A stretch of 64,000 nucleotides of DNA. It comes from Chryseolinea sp. H1M3-3 (GTDB lineage: Bacteria; Bacteroidota; Bacteroidia; Cytophagales; Cyclobacteriaceae). Of this stretch, positions 34,646 to 43,346 are shown one piece after another. The notes under the pieces are model-generated. The model was not told where the DNA came from. It made no database searches and saw only the letters and a list, made by a program, of their open reading frames with translations. The stretch's first letter is position 1, and each line of letters begins with the position of its first letter. Position numbers and translations under genes: made by a program. The stretch covers positions 248,001 to 312,000 of the forward strand of contig NZ_JARKMY010000001.1 of NCBI RefSeq assembly GCF_029360725.1. The letters run 5' to 3'.

Positions 34646-37105
34646 TTATGCTGATGCTTTGATTTCTGAAAAGGTAAACTTCATTTGTTGCTTCACCTTG
34701 TCTTTCATCAGCGCAACTTTCAACACTTCATCAACGGAATCAACATAATGGAAGATTAAACCTTTGAGGTAATGCTTCTCGATTTCATCGATATCCCGCT
34801 TATTTTTCGCACTCAAGATAATTTCTTTTATTCCACTGCGTTTTGCTGCAAGTATTTTTTCTTTAATACCTCCTACGGGAAGTACTTTACCTCGAAGCGT
34901 TATCTCGCCGGTCATAGCCAAGTTGGCTTTCACCTTGCGTTGCGTATAGATCGATGCCAAAGAAGTAAACATCGTAATGCCTGCAGACGGGCCATCTTTG
35001 GGAACAGCACCCGCGGGAACGTGAATATGCAAATCGTATTGTTGGAATACCCGGTAATCAATACCAAGCACATCAGAATTTGATTTGAGATATGACAATG
35101 CAGCCATGGCTGATTCTTTCATCACATCTCCCAACTGTCCTGAAATAGTAAGCGCACCTTTTCCGCGACTTAAGCTTGATTCAACAAATAAGATTTCACC
35201 GCCTACCTGAGTCCAGGCCAACCCTGTGACTACACCTGCTATTTCATTTCCCTGATAAAGTTCTTCGTCGAAAACCTCCGCACCTAAAACTTTACGAACC
35301 GTTTCTTCCGTCACAAGTTTATCGAACGGTTCTTCCAAAGCAATTGACTTAGCGATATTTCTAACCAATGTTCCGATTTTCCGCTCCAGGCTTCGAACAC
35401 CGGATTCGCGTGTGTAACTATTGATCAGTTTCGCAATTGCGCCCTTGGTAATTTTTACCTGTGAAGCTTTAAGACCATGTTCTTTAAGTTGCTTTGGTAC
35501 AAGATGTTTTACCGCGATCTCAACTTTCTCTTCCAGTGTATACCCTGTTACCTCGATGATTTCCATTCTGTCGCGCAACGCCGGGTGGATCGTATCAAGC
35601 GAGTTGGCCGTAGCGACGAAAAGCACCTTCGACAAATCGTAATCCACTTCAAGATAATTATCACCAAATGCATTGTTTTGTTCCGGATCCAGCACCTCTA
35701 ACATTGCTGAAGAGGGATCGCCCCGGAAATCAGATTTGATCTTATCGATCTCATCCAATATAAAAACCGGATTTGATGATTGAGACTTTTTTATGTTTTG
35801 TAAAATTTTACCCGGCATTGCACCGACATAGGTTTTCCGATGTCCTCTGATTTCTGCTTCGTCGTGCACGCCGCCCAATGACATGCGCACATATTTACGC
35901 TGCAGCGCCTTTGCAATGGATCGGCCTAAGGAAGTTTTACCTACACCAGGAGGTCCGTAAAGACAAAGTATCGGGCCTTTCATGTCGTTTTTTAGCTTGA
36001 GTACAGCGAGATACTCGAGAATCCGTGTTTTAACTTTTGTCAGTCCGAAATGATCATGATCCAATATTTTCTTTGCACGTTTCAGATCGAAGTCATCCAC
36101 TGTATATTCTGCCCATGGAAGATCGAGCATAAACTCGACGTAGTTCATCGCTACCGGGTATTCAGCAGCCATGGGATTAATTCTCAACAGCTTATCTAAC
36201 TCTTTGCCGAAATGTGCCGCAACAGCTTTGGGCCATTTTTTACCTTCAGCACGCTTGCGAAGTTTTTCAATTTCTTTATCAGGTCCATCATAGCCAAGCT
36301 CGTCCTGCAAAACTTTTATTTGCTGACGCAAAAAATAGTCGCGTTGCTGCTGATCAATATCCGTATGGACCTTACGTTGTATCTCATGTTTGATTTCCAA
36401 CATTTGAATATCCTTCAGCATGTACTGCAACAGCAATGTGCTTCTGTCGATGAGGTTCTGGGTCTCCAGAATCTTTTGTTTATCAGCGACTTCAACATTC
36501 AGGTTGGACGATAAAAAATTAACCAGGAATGACATGCTGGAAATATTATCTAACGCAACCTGCGCTTCTAACGGAATTTCAGGATTGAGTTTTAAAATTT
36601 TTGTCGCCGCATCTTTAAGAGATTGAACCAAAGCTTTTGCTTCCTTGCCGTTCGCATTGATCATCGGTTCGGGCTGCAGTTCAATGCGCGCAGTTAAGAA
36701 TGGTTCTTCCTGAACAAATTCTTTGATCGCAAATCTGTTTTTACCCTGAATAATGATGGTCGTATTTCCGTCAGGCAATACCAGCATCTTAATGATTCGT
36801 GCTACCGTACCGGTTTTATATAGATCTTCCACCGTAGGTTCTTCGGCGCCAGGATTTTTCTGGGCCACAACGCCAATAATTCTATTTCCCTGGTATGCTT
36901 TTTTTACCAGCTTGATAGACTTCTGTCGTCCCACAGTAATTGGTATCACCACACCGGGAAACAATACTGTATTTTTTATTGGTAGAATGGATAATTCACC
37001 GGGTAAATCTTCGGGCTTCAGATCGGAATCTTGCTCAGGATTTATCAGTTGAATCAGGTCTTCTGAATCTTCTTGCACAAGTTGAATGGGCTTCGTTTTA
37101 AACAT
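34646..37105 (-). CDS. lon: ATP-dependent protease Lon
   Basis: 819 residues from ATG 37105 ([11 protein letters not shown]). It has an N-terminal LonN substrate domain ([23 protein letters not shown]), a coiled-coil middle, AAA+ with Walker [14 protein letters not shown] and Walker [13 protein letters not shown], and a C-terminal serine-lysine protease with [13 protein letters not shown] (catalytic Ser) and [14 protein letters not shown] (catalytic Lys). Degrades damaged and regulatory proteins. A perfect 15-bp palindrome lies 12 bp upstream of the start. Confidence 0.97.
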   Translation of the reverse strand: MFKTKPIQLVQEDSEDLIQLINPEQDSDLKPEDLPGELSILPIKNTVLFPGVVIPITVGRQKSIKLVKKAYQGNRIIGVVAQKNPGAEEPTVEDLYKTGTVARIIKMLVLPDGNTTIIIQGKNRFAIKEFVQEEPFLTARIELQPEPMINANGKEAKALVQSLKDAATKILKLNPEIPLEAQVALDNISSMSFLVNFLSSNLNVEVADKQKILETQNLIDRSTLLLQYMLKDIQMLEIKHEIQRKVHTDIDQQQRDYFLRQQIKVLQDELGYDGPDKEIEKLRKRAEGKKWPKAVAAHFGKELDKLLRINPMAAEYPVAMNYVEFMLDLPWAEYTVDDFDLKRAKKILDHDHFGLTKVKTRILEYLAVLKLKNDMKGPILCLYGPPGVGKTSLGRSIAKALQRKYVRMSLGGVHDEAEIRGHRKTYVGAMPGKILQNIKKSQSSNPVFILDEIDKIKSDFRGDPSSAMLEVLDPEQNNAFGDNYLEVDYDLSKVLFVATANSLDTIHPALRDRMEIIEVTGYTLEEKVEIAVKHLVPKQLKEHGLKASQVKITKGAIAKLINSYTRESGVRSLERKIGTLVRNIAKSIALEEPFDKLVTEETVRKVLGAEVFDEELYQGNEIAGVVTGLAWTQVGGEILFVESSLSRGKGALTISGQLGDVMKESAMAALSYLKSNSDVLGIDYRVFQQYDLHIHVPAGAVPKDGPSAGITMFTSLASIYTQRKVKANLAMTGEITLRGKVLPVGGIKEKILAAKRSGIKEIILSAKNKRDIDEIEKHYLKGLIFHYVDSVDEVLKVALMKDKVKQQMKFTFSEIKASA

Positions 37106-37116
37106 ATATACACTAG

Positions 37117-37131
37117 GTGTCAAACTGACAC
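37117..37131. promoter_or_regulatory. Palindrome upstream of lon
   Basis: GTGTCA-AAC-TGACAC, perfect 6-bp arms with a 3-bp centre, 12 bp from the lon ATG on the minus strand. It could be an operator or an mRNA hairpin near the ribosome entry site. It is not a CIRCE or HAIR element by sequence. Confidence 0.45.
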
Positions 37132-37262
37132 GACCTTACTTAGACGTCTTAAATGGACACTCGCCGTGCTAATGACAATAGTAGTGCCAAGAGAGTTGTA
37201 AAAGAAGCAAAATTGTCTCAACTTTAACCACTTGGCCTTATTTTTTACCAAATAATGGTGCG

Positions 37263-39230
37263 GTGAAAACCTATTTTTTAATCTTAATCTCGGCTTTTTG
37301 GCTGTGGTTGCATTCTCCTTCACTGGCACAAAAGCCACAGCGGAATTTTAAGAAGGGAGGAGTCGTGCAACTGAACGATAGCCTGACAAGCTACAGTCAA
37401 TCTGACATTTTCTTTTTTACCAATGTTAACAAAATCAGCTACTATTCCGACAAAGCAAAGTTGGAGCGAATCAAAGTATTAGGACCTGCGGGAGACTTTG
37501 AGCAGGAATACGCTGAGCTTAAAGCTTATGTAAAAAATTTCGGGCCTGAAAATTTCTCAAGGGACATTCAATTGCTGTGGAATCTCGCAAGACTTTCCCA
37601 GAAAATGGGACCTCCCGGTGAGGCTGTATTACTTTACAAGCTTGTGTTGAAACATCTCCCTCAGTCCATCGATGGAAAGCAAGTAAAAAGCGAATTTGAT
37701 ACGCTCACAAAAAATCAAACAGATCTCTATGTGCCGTTGGCACAATACTATGAACTCGTAGCGTACAGAAAAGAAATCGATACGCTCAGACCTCCACAAG
37801 GCGTATTGCTGAATATGGGTGAAGCCATCAATTCTGACAAGGCAGATTATGGCCCGACCATAGGAAATGTAGACAACGTTATACTATTCACTTCAAAGAG
37901 AAATTCAAATACCGACCCATTAAATAAAACTTTTAACGAAGACTTATTCTATTCTCATAAACTTGATACGCTATGGGGATTTGCGGATGAGTTGAAAAAC
38001 ATAAACACACGATACAACGAAGGGTCTGGATGTTTAAGTAAAAATGGAAAAGAACTCTATTTCGCGCGATGCAATTCTCCCGATTCATATGGAAATTGTG
38101 ATATCTTCGTGGCCCACCTGCGCGCAGACAGCACTTGGGGTGATATTCAGAATTTAGGAACAAATATTAATTCACGTGGATGGGATTCGCATCCGTCATT
38201 ATCGCATTCGGGTGACACGCTCTTCTTTGCATCGGATCGTATCGGGGGTTTCGGATATTCAGATATTTATTATTCGATAAAAGGCTCAAATGGACTATGG
38301 CAAAAAGCCCTGAATATCGGCCCGATCGTTAACACAAGGGGAGCTGAGGTTAGCCCATTCTTTCATCACAGGTTTAATGTTTTATATTTTAGTTCGAATG
38401 GTCAGCCGCTTACCTTTGGTGACTTCGACATTTATAAAGTTGATAAAGGAAAACAAACATGGAACGAACCAAAAAATGTCGGCCCTCTGGTTAACGGCCT
38501 GGGTAGTGAATATTATTTTACCATTGATTCAGAGTCCGACTACCTTTATTATGCAAGATCATCACAAAATGACATAGCAAATCTCGACCTCCATTCTTTT
38601 CCTGTGCCCATGGAGGCTCAACCAAACGCTATTGCTAAGCTCAAAGGATCGCTCATCAATTCAAATACAAAAAAACCTTTTAAGGGAATTGTATCTATTA
38701 TAGACCTGGACGAAGGTGTTGAGGTTGCACCGAAATTTCTTCGGGAAGATGGCTCTTTTGATTTCAATCTTATCAATAAACGTAACTATCTGTTGATTAT
38801 TCAGGGAGATGATTTCTTTAGAATAGAAGAATTGTTTTTTATGGACGGGGATACTGAAATGAACCGGGAGGCGGATCCTATAGAAAGCAAGATTGCATTT
38901 AAATCACTTGAATTTGAAAACGAGAAAGCGGATATTTTACCGAGCATGCATGAAGACTTGAACCGGTTGGCAAATTTTTTAATCGACCATCCAACATTTA
39001 AGCTAAACATTTCCGGACATACCGATTCGCAAGGGAATGAAGATTCAAACTTGCGTCTTTCACAGGCGCGCGCAGATGCCATTAAAGCGTATCTTATTTA
39101 TGAATTTAAGATTGCCTCTTCGCGAATTGAAGCACATGGTTATGGAAGTTCAAAACCTATCGTAGAAGAAAAAACGGAAGACGAACGAAAACTTAATCGG
39201 CGTGTTGAGTTTGGCATAGAGCGGGAATAA
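37263..39230 (+). CDS. PorE-like outer-membrane protein (TPR, PD40, CRD, OmpA domains)
   Basis: 655 residues from a GTG start. The signal peptide ends at about SLAQ (22). A TPR-like helical region covers about 70-160, a WD40-like PD40 beta-propeller about 190-450 (LSKNGKELYFAR, SHSGDTLFFASDRIGGFGYSDIYY, FNVLYFSSNGQ), a carboxypeptidase-regulatory-like domain about 460-540, and a peptidoglycan-binding OmpA domain at the end (ISGHTDSQGNEDSN, LSQARADAIKAYLI). This order matches PorE of the type IX secretion system, but Bacteroidota often carry several paralogues, so the exact role is uncertain. Confidence 0.85.
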   Translation: MKTYFLILISAFWLWLHSPSLAQKPQRNFKKGGVVQLNDSLTSYSQSDIFFFTNVNKISYYSDKAKLERIKVLGPAGDFEQEYAELKAYVKNFGPENFSRDIQLLWNLARLSQKMGPPGEAVLLYKLVLKHLPQSIDGKQVKSEFDTLTKNQTDLYVPLAQYYELVAYRKEIDTLRPPQGVLLNMGEAINSDKADYGPTIGNVDNVILFTSKRNSNTDPLNKTFNEDLFYSHKLDTLWGFADELKNINTRYNEGSGCLSKNGKELYFARCNSPDSYGNCDIFVAHLRADSTWGDIQNLGTNINSRGWDSHPSLSHSGDTLFFASDRIGGFGYSDIYYSIKGSNGLWQKALNIGPIVNTRGAEVSPFFHHRFNVLYFSSNGQPLTFGDFDIYKVDKGKQTWNEPKNVGPLVNGLGSEYYFTIDSESDYLYYARSSQNDIANLDLHSFPVPMEAQPNAIAKLKGSLINSNTKKPFKGIVSIIDLDEGVEVAPKFLREDGSFDFNLINKRNYLLIIQGDDFFRIEELFFMDGDTEMNREADPIESKIAFKSLEFENEKADILPSMHEDLNRLANFLIDHPTFKLNISGHTDSQGNEDSNLRLSQARADAIKAYLIYEFKIASSRIEAHGYGSSKPIVEEKTEDERKLNRRVEFGIERE

Positions 39231-39307
39231 AAATAAAAAGTAAAAAGCGTTGGCGCATCTTGCTTCCACCTTTTACTTTCTTTCCGCCTTAGCTTTTCTT
39301 TATCGCC

Positions 39308-40123
39308 TCATTTCTTTCGGAGAAAAATATCGCCGTTGTAATTCTTAAGCGTAAATTCCGGGCCGCCACCATTAATATCCCCACGCTTCCACTCATCGAT
39401 CACCACTTTATAAACACCACCTTTTGTATCTTTCTTTTGAACAGGGCCACTGTTCTTAAAGTCCACATCAAAACCGGAATAAATATCACCATGTTCGGTT
39501 TTCATCTTTAATGTTGCCTTGGTTGCAGCAGGGAATGTAATATCAACGTCGCCGTTATACGTCGTAAAAGACATGGGCGTTCCTTCTTTAACTTTGTCGA
39601 AAGTGATTTTGACTTCACCATTGTAGGTTGTGGCGATCACTGCGCCAGAAATGTTGGTAGCCGTAATTTCTCCGTTGTGATTTGTCAGTTCTACTTCACC
39701 TTGAATATTATTGACAACCAGATTCCCGTCATTATGAGTCTTCGCTTCGACATCCATTCCCGAGGGCACTTCAATTTCAATATCTAGTCGGTTATTCCAG
39801 GATCCCGAGTGCACATTCACGACATTGGCGTTTTCTGTTACCTCAAGGTCCATCCCTCCGCCTCCAATCCGGCGCAGACCGTCCTTTGTTTTATTTCGCT
39901 CATTCTCTTCCTCCGGTTTTGCAGCATATTTAACAAGGATGTCTTTTCGTGCAGTGCCCTTTACCGTAACAGATCCATAGTTAATAATCGCTTTCAATTT
40001 TCCCCGTTTTGACGGATCACTTAACGGAACTGAAAATTCGTTTGATGTTTGGGCAAAGAGAGGCGCTGCCATCAGCGCAAGCGTTGTAAGAAAAATTGCG
40101 TGTATAAGAATATTTTTTTTCAT
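39308..40123 (-). CDS. DUF4097 family beta-strand repeat protein
   Basis: 271 residues from ATG 40123. Signal peptide ends at about LFAQ (24). The rest is a beta-strand repeat domain with short recurring strands such as NYGSVTVKGTA, HNDGNLVVNNIQGEVELTNHNGEITATNISG, and TYNGDVDITFPA, typical of DUF4097. Localisation is probably periplasmic or surface. It ends the putative sigma-factor operon. Function unknown. Confidence 0.85.
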   Translation of the reverse strand: MKKNILIHAIFLTTLALMAAPLFAQTSNEFSVPLSDPSKRGKLKAIINYGSVTVKGTARKDILVKYAAKPEEENERNKTKDGLRRIGGGGMDLEVTENANVVNVHSGSWNNRLDIEIEVPSGMDVEAKTHNDGNLVVNNIQGEVELTNHNGEITATNISGAVIATTYNGEVKITFDKVKEGTPMSFTTYNGDVDITFPAATKATLKMKTEHGDIYSGFDVDFKNSGPVQKKDTKGGVYKVVIDEWKRGDINGGGPEFTLKNYNGDIFLRKK

Positions 40124-40166
40124 ATTTCTAAGTATTGTGAGAAATGAATTGTTGTGTTTGAACTTG

Positions 40167-41060
40167 TTAGTTTGTTTTTTCTTTGACATATACATTCCCG
40201 TTAAACGTTTCAAAGTCCAGGAATGCGCCACCGGCGCCGATCTTATAGCGATTGTTATTTACCTTATACTTTATACCTTTATCATTGTTCTTTTTCTCTA
40301 CCTGCGTGGGAAGATGCTCGAGTTTATCAATGTTTGTATACAAACTTCCATTGAAGCTTTCGAAACTCATGCTTGCGGTTAATCCCTTTTGAAACAAAGC
40401 ATTGATGTCGCCGTTGAGAGAATAAAACCGGCAATCGCTTTGAGGATTTTGAGCATACTCCACGTCGACATCTCCATTTATTGTACTGGCCTCGGCCTCC
40501 CGCATCAAATTATAGAGTCGAATGCTGCCGTTGATGTTATGAGCAGTGACAACACCCTTCACATTTTCAACGACTATATCACCTTCGTTGATGGTACTAA
40601 GCAAGACGTTGAGAGACGAAGGAACTTTGACGAGAAAGTCCATTGCATAATCATAACTTTCATGACAAGATCGCCCATGTTGCTCCCATGAATATCTCCA
40701 CGTCGTACTCCTTTGAGTGCGGCCTTCTCGTGCATTACTTTTTTCAAAATGATTGCAAGGGCTACTGACATAAAGGATGATTGTATCCGCCAGATCTATC
40801 ACGCCGAGCTGTATTTCAGTTTTCCCTTTTTCCAGTCGTTCATTCGTTTTTCCCTGGATACGCTTGGTAATCTCTACCTGAATTTTGTCGCCAGGATAGG
40901 CCTCAACTTTTATGTTGCCATTAATATTGGCAATCATCAGAGCATTGTGTGAGCCCCGTTTCTCAAATGCAAATTCTTTGTTAATTTTTTCAGTATGGGT
41001 TTGTGCACCCAGTTGGGCATACATACCCACGACCAACACCAGCCATAAATTTCGTTTCAT
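40167..41060 (-). CDS. DUF4097 family beta-strand repeat protein, second copy
   Basis: 297 residues. Signal peptide with cleavage near GAQT (20). DUF4097-type beta strands: ANINGNIKVEAYPGDKIQVEITKR, NGDVDVEYAQNP, NGDINALFQKGL and FNGNVYVKEKT. A loop of about 30 residues with two His/Arg-rich segments and two cysteines (SSPCNHFEK, HGRSCHESY) is unlike the downstream copy. Same operon as the sigma and anti-sigma genes; the pair may be their targets or sensors. Confidence 0.83.
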   Translation of the reverse strand: MKRNLWLVLVVGMYAQLGAQTHTEKINKEFAFEKRGSHNALMIANINGNIKVEAYPGDKIQVEITKRIQGKTNERLEKGKTEIQLGVIDLADTIILYVSSPCNHFEKSNAREGRTQRSTTWRYSWEQHGRSCHESYDYAMDFLVKVPSSLNVLLSTINEGDIVVENVKGVVTAHNINGSIRLYNLMREAEASTINGDVDVEYAQNPQSDCRFYSLNGDINALFQKGLTASMSFESFNGSLYTNIDKLEHLPTQVEKKNNDKGIKYKVNNNRYKIGAGGAFLDFETFNGNVYVKEKTN

Positions 41061-41092
41061 AATTTTAAAGGTTTGTACTGCCTAACAATTCG

Positions 41093-41872
41093 TTAGATTA
41101 TCTGAATGCTTTCTTGAATCTTCTTTTTGATATCAGAGGGTGTTTCATTGTCGTCCAGGATTTTCTGCAGTTCGTTAATAGCACCCTTTTCTTGTAAAGC
41201 AGCCATTAACTCCGCCAACGCTACCTGAACCAATGGTGACTTTTGATGAGCTATGGATCGGATCAATGCTTCTCGTATTTGACCATCTTTACTGTAGGGC
41301 CTTAATGCATCGAGCGCTGCTAACCGGACGTTGACATTTTCATCACTATTTAATGTTTGTAACAATGCGGCTGTGACTTTCTTGCTAGCCTGGTCCATAT
41401 CCTGGGTTAAGTTGACAGCCTTCAAACGATCTGTTGCTGATTCCTTTTCAAGGAGGGACAACATCATCATTTCTTTCAAGCCACTGATCTCCTGACCCAA
41501 CGCCACTATCTTTTCGTCCTCCTTTTGGGGTGACCAAATAACATAGCCTACTATCAATCCGATAAGAAGTGTTACAGAAGCGAAAGCAAGTCGGGGAGCA
41601 AAATCTTTCCAAGTAAAAAAGCTTTTCCAATCAAAAGTCTTCGTTGCCTGTGTTTCCTTTAAAAGCATTTGATGGAACCGATCATCGAGGGATATGGAAG
41701 GTTCGGGGGTCTCCAGGTTTAAAATCCGTTCATTGAGTTTTTCAAACCCCTCAATATCTTCCATATGAATCGCTCCTTGTACAATCAGATTTTCGATTTG
41801 TTTTATTTCTGCTGGCTCAGCAACCCCTGAATTAAACCTAATTAGTAACTGATGAATTTTTTTCGCCTCCAT
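41093..41872 (-). CDS. Anti-sigma-position membrane protein with HEAT-like repeats
   Basis: 259 residues from ATG 41872. The cytoplasmic N-terminus (about 1-90) is helical but has no zinc-binding His/Cys motif. One transmembrane helix follows at about 94-113 (LAFASVTLLIGLIVGYVIW). The periplasmic C-terminus contains two HEAT-like units (NVRLAALDALRPYSKD, PLVQVALAELMAALQEKGA). Its position two bases after the ECF sigma gene suggests anti-sigma function, although this exact build is not a standard anti-sigma fold. HEAT domains usually bind proteins. Confidence 0.72.
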   Translation of the reverse strand: MEAKKIHQLLIRFNSGVAEPAEIKQIENLIVQGAIHMEDIEGFEKLNERILNLETPEPSISLDDRFHQMLLKETQATKTFDWKSFFTWKDFAPRLAFASVTLLIGLIVGYVIWSPQKEDEKIVALGQEISGLKEMMMLSLLEKESATDRLKAVNLTQDMDQASKKVTAALLQTLNSDENVNVRLAALDALRPYSKDGQIREALIRSIAHQKSPLVQVALAELMAALQEKGAINELQKILDDNETPSDIKKKIQESIQII

Positions 41873-41874
41873 AA

Positions 41875-42450
41875 TCAAAATTGTTTTTCCAATTCAGCAT
41901 AAACTGCTTTTAATTCCTGTAATGCTCTGAAAACTTTAACTTTTACCGCACCTTCGGAGCAACCCAATATTTCGCCGATCTCCTTATACTTTTTATCCTG
42001 GTACTTGCTCAGTAAAAGTATCTCCCGCTTGTCCTCCGGAAGCCGATGCATGGCCAGCTCCAGGAGTTGCCGTTCTTCATCTTTTTGGTATTCAGTCACC
42101 CGATTCTCGTCTGTACCTAATCGCTCCTGCCAATTTTCTATTGATTCTTTATGCCGGAACTTGTTCTTGCGGAAATTGTCGTGGTTCACATTACGCGCAA
42201 TGTGAAACATCCACGTTCTGAAATCGCCGTCTCCACGAAACAGGTATCGGTATTTCAGAATCCGGTAAAAAACATTTTGTACCAAATCCTCACTTAGTTC
42301 TTCATCTCTGTTCATTCCATAAAAAAAACCAAACAACGGTTTTTTATAGCGCGCGAACAGCAAGCCCAGGGTATCCAGATGGCCATCTCTCACCTTAATC
42401 ATCAAGGCGTTGTCTGTTAATGATTCCAAATGCTGCAATGAAGTTTTCAA
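41875..42450 (-). CDS. ECF sigma factor
   Basis: 191 residues, sigma-70 family, ECF type: region 2 (DLVQNVFYRILKYR, FRTWMFHIARNVNHDNFRKNK) and region 4 (AMHRLPEDKREILLLSKYQ, YKEIGEILGCSEGAVKVKVFRALQELK). Regions 1 and 3 are absent. It heads a likely operon with the HEAT-repeat membrane protein and two DUF4097 proteins, so it probably responds to an envelope signal. Confidence 0.93.
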   Translation of the reverse strand: MKTSLQHLESLTDNALMIKVRDGHLDTLGLLFARYKKPLFGFFYGMNRDEELSEDLVQNVFYRILKYRYLFRGDGDFRTWMFHIARNVNHDNFRKNKFRHKESIENWQERLGTDENRVTEYQKDEERQLLELAMHRLPEDKREILLLSKYQDKKYKEIGEILGCSEGAVKVKVFRALQELKAVYAELEKQF

Positions 42451-42560
42451 AACGGGAAACTGAAGGTTTTATGAATGGTTACAACGAAAGTTAATGTTTC
42501 CAGGAAACTTTGGGTGAAACAGCTATAATTGATGTATTGCAGGCATTAATTTTTTACAAA

Positions 42561-42591
42561 AAAAAGACATCCCGGTATGGAATGTCTTTTT
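42561..42591 (-). terminator. Terminator after the coiled-coil membrane protein gene
   Basis: Perfect 10-bp stem AAAAAGACAT (42561-42570) with ATGTCTTTTT (42582-42591), 11-base loop. On the minus strand it ends in a long T-run. Confidence 0.8.
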
Positions 42592-42624
42592 GCTTGCTAT
42601 AAAGATCTTTTAGAAAGAGAACCG

Positions 42625-43221
42625 TTATGGGTTTCTTGAGTGTAACTTATTGCGTTCATCCTGAAGCTCACGCGACAATTTAGTCTGTCTTTCCATTGCC
42701 CGTTGTTTATATTCCTCGAACTCATGCGTTAAGGCACTAACTGCAAGATTTCTTTCGCTAAGGGAATTGCTTTGTAATTTCATTCGGCCGATGACCAGCC
42801 CCAGCATTACTAAAAGAGCTGCAATAATAACAGCAACTGTTGTGATGAAAGTACTTTTATTAAAGTCGATACCGATCACTGTGATGTGGGTACTGGCGTG
42901 CATGATTTCGTCCATCGATTTTTCTTTCGCCTTGAACGCTTCGATCGATTGGTTTAACTCACCTTTAAGTTTGTTGATATTGGCCTCCGCCTTTTTTATA
43001 GACGCCTCTTTTGCGGCTATAGTGTCCTGTGCTATTTTCCAAACACCATCTAAAACGGATTCCTTTACAACTTTATATGCTCCATACGATTGGGACTTTG
43101 ATTTCATGAACAGAAACCGCTCGTGCAACGAGGGATTTTCCTGAAGTGTTTCGGGCTCAGATTGAGAAAATGAAACGTGAAAAGCCATCAACCCAACCAA
43201 CAGAACAAATAGGATTCTCAT
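42625..43221 (-). CDS. Membrane protein with periplasmic and cytoplasmic coiled coils
   Basis: 198 residues from ATG 43221. Signal peptide ends near SFSQ (20). The mature N-terminus has HERFLFMKSKSQSYGAYKVVKESVL, then a coiled coil (about 66-105), one membrane helix (about 125-147, STFITTVAVIIAALLVMLGLVIG), and a charged C-terminal coiled coil. Bacteroidota homologues with the Y-K-V-V/I-K motif are often misnamed tRNA (guanine-N1)-methyltransferase in databases; no methyltransferase motif is visible. Function unknown. Confidence 0.78.
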   Translation of the reverse strand: MRILFVLLVGLMAFHVSFSQSEPETLQENPSLHERFLFMKSKSQSYGAYKVVKESVLDGVWKIAQDTIAAKEASIKKAEANINKLKGELNQSIEAFKAKEKSMDEIMHASTHITVIGIDFNKSTFITTVAVIIAALLVMLGLVIGRMKLQSNSLSERNLAVSALTHEFEEYKQRAMERQTKLSRELQDERNKLHSRNP

Positions 43222-43346
43222 ATCAAACAATTTTTTTAGTAAAACAAATAAAATTACGCCACCAGATAAACACAGTTAAAGTTTAACTGTTCCAACAACT
43301 TAATAAATCGACCAAAGCCGTTGATTAGCGATTAAAGGTAGTAAAA

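Noticed and set aside
37158-37172. CIRCE-like CACTC...GTGCTAA sequence upstream of lon
   Set aside because: Half-sites resemble CIRCE, but they are in the wrong order and spacing (3 bp instead of 9), so this is not an HrcA site.
39237-39279. AAAGTAAAA/TTTTACTTT pairing after the PorE-like gene as a terminator
   Set aside because: All A-T stem with a 25-base loop and no good T-run; too weak to call.
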